Source: Bacillota bacterium
GTDB taxonomy: Bacteria > Eremiobacterota > SpSt-956 > JAKJGF01
Assembly (NCBI GenBank): GCA_029555925.1
Contig: JAKPQU010000070.1
Location: forward strand, 1-8,073
DNA: 8,073 nucleotides
Direction of reading: 5' to 3'
In this document: piece after piece, positions 1 to 4,530 of the stretch
Layout of the letters: each line of letters starts with the position of its first letter
Numbering within the stretch: the first letter of the stretch is position 1
Program-made: the position numbers and the translations under genes
Notes under the pieces: model-generated
Told to the model about the DNA's origin: nothing
The model's input: the letters and a program-made list of their open reading frames with translations, nothing else
The model's database searches: none

Positions 1-297
1 GGTCTTCCTGTTGTTATGAACCCTGTCATAGCAGTACCTTTTGTAATTTCTCCTGTAGTATCGGGTACTATTTCTTTTATAGCAATTAAAACAGGACTCG
101 TTCAGGCTCCTTATATTCTTGCTCCATGGACACTTCCTGTGTTTCTGGGAGCCCTTTTCTCTACAGGCTTTGACTGGAGAGCCGTAATACTGGTAATAAT
201 AAATATGCTTATAGTGGGACTCATATATTATCCTTTTTTCAAAATTATGGAAAATAAAGCTTTGGAAAATGAAAAAGCAGGGGAAGAGAAATCGTGA
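1..297 (+). CDS. licC: PTS system, lactose/cellobiose-family EIIC permease, C-terminal part (5' end outside window)
   Basis: The reading frame is open from base 1, so the methionine at 16 is internal and this is the last 98 residues of a longer membrane protein (family members are usually about 400-450 residues). EIIC is the membrane channel of the phosphotransferase system and moves a beta-linked disaccharide inward for phosphorylation by EIIB. Visible family features are an NPxIAVPFVxSP stretch near the start, an APWTLP motif, then STGFDWRAVIL leading into a last hydrophobic helix ending IYYPFFK, and a charged cytoplasmic tail rich in Glu and Lys. About three hydrophobic segments can be seen. 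EIIA and a GH4 phospho-glucosidase follow, in the order of licC-licA-licH; the symbol follows that synteny, and cellobiose, lichenan oligomers or chitobiose are all possible substrates. The TGA stop at 295-297 lies inside the first unit of a heptad repeat. Confidence 0.9.
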   Translation, partial: GLPVVMNPVIAVPFVISPVVSGTISFIAIKTGLVQAPYILAPWTLPVFLGALFSTGFDWRAVILVIINMLIVGLIYYPFFKIMENKALENEKAGEEKS

Positions 298-328
298 TGC
301 GTGATGCGTAATGCGTGACACGTGACTG
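294..328 (+). repeat. Forward heptad array, five GTGAnnn-type units
   Basis: Five adjacent 7-base units read GTGATGC, GTGATGC, GTAATGC, GTGACAC, GTGACTG without a break. The first unit starts on the last base of the final sense codon of the EIIC gene, so its TGA is the stop codon. No inverted partner array is present in the same gap, but 301-315 nearly matches the reverse complement of 801-815 beyond the EIIA gene. Confidence 0.85.
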
Positions 329-349
329 GTATAAACGCCTGATTATAAT
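322..349 (+). promoter_or_regulatory. Possible sigma70-type promoter before the EIIA gene
   Basis: A perfect TATAAT lies at 344-349, with GTGACT (four of six bases of TTGACA) 16 bases upstream at 322-327. The -35-like element is the last heptad unit of the array. The expected transcript start would lie only about 20 bases before the EIIA start codon, just upstream of its GGAGG at 363-367. In AT-rich DNA such a match can occur by chance, and the gene may simply be read from an upstream operon promoter. Confidence 0.25.
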
Positions 350-375
350 TCCTCTGCAGGTCGGAGGTTTACATT

Positions 376-735
376 ATGGATATAAACGAAGAACAGCAGA
401 TTTTTCAGATAATACTTCACAGCGGTAATTCCAGGGCTGAAAGTTATACTGCCCTCAGGGAAGGAAGAAAGGGAAATCTGAATGAGGCCGGAATGGCAAT
501 GAAAAAATCCCGGGAGGAACTGGATAAAGCACACAGCATACACAGAGAGCTCTTAAGTGATCCAGATAAAGTTACTTCATGTCCGTCTCTTCTTATGGTT
601 CACGCCCAGGATCATCTCATGACGGCTATGGCTGAACAGGCTCTTATAACAGAGATGAATGAACAAATGGAATTAATCAGGAACATGTCTGAAAGAATTA
701 AAGTGCTGGAAGATTCTGTTCATAGTGAGTTGTGA
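376..735 (+). CDS. licA: PTS system, lactose/cellobiose-family EIIA component
   Basis: A 119-residue cytoplasmic protein, somewhat longer than the usual 100-110 residues of PTS lactose/cellobiose EIIA proteins, which form helical trimers and pass phosphate from HPr to EIIB. The signature VHAQDHLMTAM is at residues 75-85: His76 is the expected phosphorylation site, and Asp79, three residues on, matches the metal-binding Asp of EIIA-Lac. The N-terminal part carries the family's HSGNSRAESYTAL and a long Lys/Glu-rich helix. GGAGG at 363-367, eight bases upstream, supports the start. It lies between the EIIC and GH4 genes, as in licBCAH operons. The last residues, Ser-Glu-Leu and the stop, are encoded by the first units of a heptad repeat, so the extreme C-terminus may be repeat-derived. 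The substrate cannot be settled from this subunit. Confidence 0.93.
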   Translation: MDINEEQQIFQIILHSGNSRAESYTALREGRKGNLNEAGMAMKKSREELDKAHSIHRELLSDPDKVTSCPSLLMVHAQDHLMTAMAEQALITEMNEQMELIRNMSERIKVLEDSVHSEL

Positions 736-789
736 AAAGTGAAAAGTGGGACGTGAGTCGTGAAAAGTGAAGGGTGATGGTAGTAACCA
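725..789 (+). repeat. Forward heptad array over the 3' end of the EIIA gene
   Basis: Eight contiguous 7-base units, each starting GTG, occupy 725-780: GTGAGTT, GTGAAAA, GTGAAAA, GTGGGAC, GTGAGTC, GTGAAAA, GTGAAGG, GTGATGG. After a two-base slip, a GTAACCA unit follows at 783-789. The first unit is coding (end of EIIA) and the second provides the TGA stop at 733-735. The dominant variable triplet is AAA, unlike the TGC type of the preceding gap. Confidence 0.85.
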
Positions 790-801
790 GGGTAATTCTA
801 C

Positions 802-815
802 GCGTTACGCGTCAC
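802..815 (-). repeat. Inverted heptad pair before the GH4 gene
   Basis: GCGTTAC and GCGTCAC are, on the minus strand, GTGACGC and GTAACGC, so two units run opposite to the array at 725-789. They end about 10 bases before the AAGGAAG Shine-Dalgarno (826-832) of the GH4 gene. Their variable triplets resemble those of the array at 294-328 rather than those of the nearer array. Confidence 0.65.
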
Positions 816-838
816 GATTTTAAATAAGGAAGTTTTAT

Positions 839-2116
839 ATGTCAAAAAAAATGAAAATAGCCGTAATAGGTGCCGGCAGCACTTATACGCCAGAACTTGT
901 AGACAGCTTTATAAAAAATTACAGTGAAGTTTCTCTTGAGGAATTATATCTTATGGATATAGACTCTGATAAATTATCTGTTATAGAGAAGCTTGTGAGC
1001 AGAATGGTTTATGCCTGTGGTGTTCCTGTAAAGATAAAATCCGGAACAGAACTTCCTGAAGCTCTTAAAGGAGCAGATTTTGTAATATTGCAGATAAGAG
1101 TTGAAGGGCTTAATGCCAGGTACAGGGATGAAACTGTTCCTCTTGAATTCGGCTGTATCGGCCAGGAAACTACCGGAGCCGGAGGATTTGCCTGTGCCCT
1201 GAGGACAATTCCTGCCATACTTCATATATGTAAAACTGCCGAACAATACTGTCCTGGAGCATGGGTAATAAATTTCACCAATCCTTCCGGTATTATTACG
1301 GAAGCTATAAGTAAACATACGTCAATGAAAGTAATAGGGCTCTGTAATGTTCCTATGTTCATCAAAAAGAAAATAGCAGAAGCTTTCAATGTTTCAGATG
1401 ACGCGATAGATTTTGATTATGTTGGTCTTAACCATCTTTCATGGTTTACAGATATAAGGATATACGGTAAAACCGTTCTGAAAAACCTTGTAGAAGAAGG
1501 AATAAAGATAAAACTTGCCAACATGTCTGATTTTCCTGTTGATGATTACCTTGTAAAGACAACAGGTTTTTTACCGTCACCTTATCTGAAATATTATTAT
1601 CATCATGACAGCATATTTAAGGAACAGTTAAAAGCTGATAAAACAAGGGCTGAGAAGGTTATGGAAATAGAAAAAAAACTTCTTGACCTTTATAAGGATC
1701 CATTACTTACGGAAAAACCGAAAGAACTGGAAGAACGAGGAGGTGCATGCTATTCCAGAGCCGCTTTCTCTATAATATCGTCAATGTTAAATAATAAAGG
1801 AGAGAAACATGTAGTAAATATACCAAATAACGGTATATATATTGATTTGCCTTCGGATGCCATTATAGAAACGCCTGTGAAATTATATTCGTCCGGTTAT
1901 GAATTACTTTCAGAAGGACATATATTACCTCTGCCTTTACGAGGTCTTATAGAAAGTGTAAAATCCTATGAAAGCCTTACAGTGGAGGCATCGGTAAAAG
2001 CGTCATATAAATATGCTTTAATGGCTTTAATGGCTCATCCTCTTACAGGTCAGTATGAGAAAGCACGACCTCTCCTTGATGCTATATTGGAGAAGAATAA
2101 TATATCTTTACAGTGA
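839..2116 (+). CDS. licH: 6-phospho-beta-glucosidase, glycoside hydrolase family 4 (NAD+ and metal dependent)
   Basis: A 425-residue cytoplasmic enzyme, close to the usual GH4 length. These enzymes cleave 6-phospho-beta-glucosides by an oxidation-elimination route that needs NAD+ and Mn2+. The N-terminal Rossmann motif is IGAGSTYTPEL (residues 10-20), followed by GQETTGAGG (108-116) and NFTNPSG (145-151). The metal ligands are Cys169 in GLCNVP and His199 in GLNHLSW, 30 residues apart as in family members. Asn after the cysteine (CNVP rather than CDMP) is the known mark of beta- rather than alpha-phospho-glucosidases. A tyrosine-rich YLKYYYHH stretch (249-256) probably holds the catalytic base. 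AAGGAAG at 826-832, six bases upstream, favours the ATG at 839 over the one at 851. With the PTS genes it would hydrolyse the imported phospho-disaccharide. A chitobiose substrate cannot be excluded. The TGA stop lies in a repeat unit. Confidence 0.95.
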   Translation: MSKKMKIAVIGAGSTYTPELVDSFIKNYSEVSLEELYLMDIDSDKLSVIEKLVSRMVYACGVPVKIKSGTELPEALKGADFVILQIRVEGLNARYRDETVPLEFGCIGQETTGAGGFACALRTIPAILHICKTAEQYCPGAWVINFTNPSGIITEAISKHTSMKVIGLCNVPMFIKKKIAEAFNVSDDAIDFDYVGLNHLSWFTDIRIYGKTVLKNLVEEGIKIKLANMSDFPVDDYLVKTTGFLPSPYLKYYYHHDSIFKEQLKADKTRAEKVMEIEKKLLDLYKDPLLTEKPKELEERGGACYSRAAFSIISSMLNNKGEKHVVNIPNNGIYIDLPSDAIIETPVKLYSSGYELLSEGHILPLPLRGLIESVKSYESLTVEASVKASYKYALMALMAHPLTGQYEKARPLLDAILEKNNISLQ

Positions 2117-2133
2117 GCAGTGAACAGTGACCA
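2113..2133 (+). repeat. Forward heptad array at the GH4 stop codon
   Basis: Three contiguous units, GTGAGCA, GTGAACA and GTGACCA, followed by a degenerate GTAGAGT (2134-2140). The first unit starts on the last base of the final glutamine codon, so its TGA is the stop of the GH4 gene. Bases 2125-2135 are a perfect 11-base complement to three different registers of the inverted array at 2182-2244, so a strong hairpin with several alternative pairings can form. Confidence 0.85.
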
Positions 2134-2181
2134 GTAGAGTTTATTTATAGTATGGTCTTTTACATTAAACTATAAATTTAT

Positions 2182-2244
2182 GATAACCGGTAACTGGTAA
2201 CTGGTAACCGGTAACTGGTCACTGGTCACTGATAACTGGTCACT
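2182..2244 (-). repeat. Inverted heptad array, nine units, before the small gene
   Basis: Nine unbroken 7-base units read on the + strand as GATAACC, GGTAACT, GGTAACT, GGTAACC, GGTAACT, GGTCACT, GGTCACT, GATAACT, GGTCACT. On the minus strand these are the GTGACCA / GTTACCA class. The array is the longest and most regular in the window. It ends six bases before the AAGGAGG Shine-Dalgarno (2251-2257) of the small gene. ACTGGTCACTG occurs in it at 2214, 2221 and 2235, each able to pair with 2125-2135. Confidence 0.9.
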
Positions 2245-2265
2245 GAAAAAAAGGAGGTTATTTCC

Positions 2266-2406
2266 ATGGGACAGGAACAAAAAGAGGAGAAAGAGAAAAA
2301 AGCACAGGAAGAAAATAAAGAAAAAGATAAAGTTGAGATTAAACCAGATAAACCACCTGTGAAACTGGATTTAATAGGTTTTGGCAGTTTTGATGTGCCA
2401 TTATGA
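2266..2406 (+). CDS. Small Lys/Glu-rich protein of unknown function (46 aa)
   Basis: I do not recognise this protein. An almost perfect AAGGAGG at 2251-2257 sits eight bases before the ATG, better than the site of any neighbouring gene, which is the main reason to believe the gene is translated. The first half (residues 1-30) is very rich in Lys, Glu and Gln and probably disordered or helical; it is followed by a proline-containing KPPVK and a hydrophobic segment, LDLIGFGSFDVPL. There is no signal peptide or clear membrane helix. The TGA stop at 2404-2406 is followed in the same frame by 16 more sense codons (beginning DFNKLLAPV) to a TAA at 2455-2457, so the gene may be a truncated version of a 63-codon gene. 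It lies between the PTS operon and fabF, where many bacteria carry acpP, but it has no acyl-carrier DSL motif. Confidence 0.6.
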   Translation: MGQEQKEEKEKKAQEENKEKDKVEIKPDKPPVKLDLIGFGSFDVPL

Positions 2407-2476
2407 GATTTTAATAAATTACTTGCACCTGTTAAGAAGGAAGTTGACTCTCGATAAAGAATTCTTACAGGCGGTT

Positions 2477-2500
2477 ACAATTAATATGAATATTAATTGT
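2477..2500. promoter_or_regulatory. Perfect AT-rich palindrome upstream of fabF (operator-like)
   Basis: ACAATTAATAT at 2477-2487 and ATATTAATTGT at 2490-2500 are exact reverse complements separated by two bases. No T-run follows, so it does not look like a terminator. It overlaps a TTGTCA at 2497-2502 that could be a -35 element, but the nearest TATAAA (2526-2531) is 23 bases on, which is too far. It may be a binding site for a dimeric repressor controlling fabF-rnc; it does not match the FapR or FabT boxes that I know. Palindromes of this size do occur by chance in AT-rich gaps. Confidence 0.45.
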
Positions 2501-2546
2501 CAGAAATCTGCTTTCAGGCAGAGAATATAAAGAGTTAAAAATTTTT

Positions 2547-2555
2547 AAAGAGGTG
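2547..2555 (+). promoter_or_regulatory. Shine-Dalgarno that sets the fabF start at TTG
   Basis: AAAGAGGTG at 2547-2555 is the ribosome binding site of fabF. A GTG at 2553 is in frame but lies inside this site, so it cannot be the start. The in-frame TTG at 2562 is at a normal distance. Just upstream, TTAAAAATTTTTAA at 2535-2548 is a 14-base perfect palindrome of only A and T, probably leaving the site unstructured. Confidence 0.7.
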
Positions 2556-2561
2556 AATGTT

Positions 2562-3812
2562 TTGAATAGTAAAAGAGTTGTTGTAACCGGTATTGGCCCA
2601 ATATGTTGTAATGGTATAGGTAAGGATGTATACTGGAATAGTTTAATCGAAGGAAAGACAGGTATTGATCGTATTTCTTCATTTGAGCCTGCACCTTTTT
2701 CCAGCCAGGTTGCAGGAGAAGTGAAAAATTTTGTTGCCAGTGATTTTATAGATAGAAAAGAAGCAAAAAGGATGGATAGATTTACCCAGTTTGCCGTAGC
2801 TGCTACTAAACTGGCCATGGATGATTCAAACCTTACTATAACAGATGAAATGAGTGAGAGAGTTGGTGTTCTTGTCGGGAGTGGTATCGGAGGACTGAGC
2901 ACACTGGAACAGCAATGTGACGTTTTGAGTAAAAAAGGACCAGATAAAGTAAGTCCCTTTTTTATTCCCATGCTTATAGCCAATATGGCTTCAGGTCAGA
3001 TTTCTATTCAATATAAAGCCAAAGGGCCAAATTTTTGTATAGTTACAGCATGTGCTACAGGAGCTCATTGTATTGGAGAAAGTTATAATATTATCAAAAG
3101 AGGCCTTGCTGATGTAATGATTGCCGGCGGATCTGATGCAGCTATAACCCCTATGAGTGTAGCAGGTTTTGGCAATATGAAGGCTCTTACCAGAAGAAAT
3201 GATAATCCTTCAAAAGCCTGCAGACCTTTCGATAAGGACAGAGACGGATTTGTTATTGCAGAAGGTGCGTGTGTATTGATTCTTGAGGATCTTGAGTTCG
3301 CCAGAGCAAGGGGAGCAAAGATATACGGTGAGATTATAGGTTTCGGTATGTCAGCCGATGCGTATCATATTACTGCTCCTGATCCGGAAGGTGATGGTGC
3401 CCAGAGGACTATGGCAGGTGCCATAAAGAATGCAGGCCTTTCACCGGAAAAGATTGATTATATAAATGCTCATGGAACATCCACTCCTTTTAATGATCGT
3501 ATAGAAACTTATGCCATAAAGAAAGTCTTCGGAGACCATGCCGGTAAACTTGCTATAAGTTCCAATAAATCAATGATAGGTCATACACTCGGAGCAGCAG
3601 GTGCACTGGAATTTGCCTCTACATTACTTACTGTTCAGAATGACATAATACCTCCTACTATAAATTATGAAACACCTGATCCCGATTGTGATCTGGATTA
3701 TGTGCCGAATAAAGCAAGAAAGGCAACTGTTAATATTGCCCTGTCCAATTCTTTTGGTTTTGGAGGAACTAATGCTGTACTTGTAGCCAGTAAGTATAAT
3801 GAAAAAGCCTGA
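2562..3812 (+). CDS. fabF: 3-oxoacyl-[acyl-carrier-protein] synthase II (beta-ketoacyl-ACP synthase II)
   Basis: FabF condenses malonyl-ACP with a growing acyl-ACP in each round of type II fatty acid elongation in the cytoplasm. From the TTG start the protein has 416 residues, a normal length. The thiolase-fold active site is complete: nucleophile Cys164 in VTACATG, His304 in NAHGTSTP, Lys336 in SSNKSMIGH and His341 in the same motif, each within one position of the E. coli FabF residues (163, 303, 335, 340). The C-terminal NSFGFGGTNA loop is also present. The N-terminus (NSKRVVVTGIG) matches the family only if translation starts at TTG 2562. Its last 14 bases overlap rnc, a common fabF-rnc arrangement. 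No acpP, fabG or fabD is present in the window. Confidence 0.97.
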   Translation: MNSKRVVVTGIGPICCNGIGKDVYWNSLIEGKTGIDRISSFEPAPFSSQVAGEVKNFVASDFIDRKEAKRMDRFTQFAVAATKLAMDDSNLTITDEMSERVGVLVGSGIGGLSTLEQQCDVLSKKGPDKVSPFFIPMLIANMASGQISIQYKAKGPNFCIVTACATGAHCIGESYNIIKRGLADVMIAGGSDAAITPMSVAGFGNMKALTRRNDNPSKACRPFDKDRDGFVIAEGACVLILEDLEFARARGAKIYGEIIGFGMSADAYHITAPDPEGDGAQRTMAGAIKNAGLSPEKIDYINAHGTSTPFNDRIETYAIKKVFGDHAGKLAISSNKSMIGHTLGAAGALEFASTLLTVQNDIIPPTINYETPDPDCDLDYVPNKARKATVNIALSNSFGFGGTNAVLVASKYNEKA

Positions 3813-4530
3813 CAGGAAATTTGAAAAACTTGAGAAGAAAATCTGCTATAAGTTTAAAGACAGATCTATACTGGAAACTGCTTTGACTCATGAGTCCTTT
3901 GTCCATGAAATGCGTGGAAGAGACGAAAATGGAAAAAAAACGGGCCATTATGAACAGCTTGAATTCTTAGGTGATTCAGTCCTCGGACTTGCTATATGTC
4001 ATATTCTCTTTAAGAAATTCCCTGAAAAAAGGGAAGGATGGCTTGCAAAAACAAAAGCTCTTGTAGTAAGTAAGGATGTACTGGAGAAAAAAGCTGTAGA
4101 AATAAAACTCGGTTCTTTCCTTAATCTCGGCAGAGGCGAATTAAAGAGTGGAGGTAAAAAAAGACCATCCATTCTTGTTGATTCCTTTGAAGCATTGATA
4201 GGTGCTCTGTTTTTAGACGGGGGCTACGAAGTTTGCAGAGATTTTATAGAAAAACAATTCTATGAAGAAGTTGAACTGGTTATGAAAGAAGAACTGGTAG
4301 ACTATAAAACCCTTCTTCAGGAAATAAGCCAGAGCCGTTATCACTGTCTCCCTTTTTATAAAGTAACAGAGGAACTGGGACCTGAACATGAGAAAACCTT
4401 TCATATAACTGTTTATGTGAATAATACTCTTATGGGTAATGGTCTCGGAAAAACTAAAAAAGAGGCGGGACAGCTGGCAGCACAGGAAGCAATTAAGAAA
4501 CTTAAGGCTATATGCGAAGGAAATGATTAA
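3799..4530 (+). CDS. rnc: Ribonuclease III
   Basis: A 243-residue double-strand-specific endoribonuclease that processes the rRNA precursor and structured mRNAs. The catalytic domain (about 8-160) has the signature EQLEFLGDSVLGLAI at 52-66 and DSFEALIGALFLDGG at 128-142. The four metal ligands are Glu55, Asp59, Asp128 and Glu131, with the same spacing as E. coli Glu41, Asp45, Asp114 and Glu117. A double-stranded RNA-binding domain follows (about 168-236), ending in KTKKEAGQLAAQEAIKKL. The segment before the signature (residues 36-51) is slightly longer than in E. coli, and the usual NER is YEQ. The ATG at 3799 lies inside fabF with no clear Shine-Dalgarno, so translation is probably coupled to fabF. 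Its end in turn overlaps the next gene by eight bases. Its natural substrates could include the hairpins formed by the intergenic repeats, but this is speculation. Confidence 0.96.
   Translation: MKKPDRKFEKLEKKICYKFKDRSILETALTHESFVHEMRGRDENGKKTGHYEQLEFLGDSVLGLAICHILFKKFPEKREGWLAKTKALVVSKDVLEKKAVEIKLGSFLNLGRGELKSGGKKRPSILVDSFEALIGALFLDGGYEVCRDFIEKQFYEEVELVMKEELVDYKTLLQEISQSRYHCLPFYKVTEELGPEHEKTFHITVYVNNTLMGNGLGKTKKEAGQLAAQEAIKKLKAICEGND

Noticed and set aside
974..1318. Minus-strand open frames opposite the GH4 gene.
   Set aside because: Antisense to conserved GH4 motifs, with no ribosome binding site support or recognisable domains.
2113..2244. CRISPR array from regularly spaced short repeats.
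   Set aside because: The period is 7 bases with no 20-40 base repeats or unique spacers; it is a tandem heptad repeat.
2393..2530. A 45-codon + strand ORF (ATG 2393 to TAA 2528-2530) overlapping the end of the small gene.
   Set aside because: No Shine-Dalgarno before its ATG, no recognisable protein, and it runs through the operator-like palindrome; most likely chance in AT-rich DNA.
2465..2983. A 172-codon open frame on the minus strand opposite the start of fabF.
   Set aside because: It lies mostly antisense to the clearly coding fabF N-terminal region, with Ser/Pro/Leu-rich composition typical of a shadow frame.
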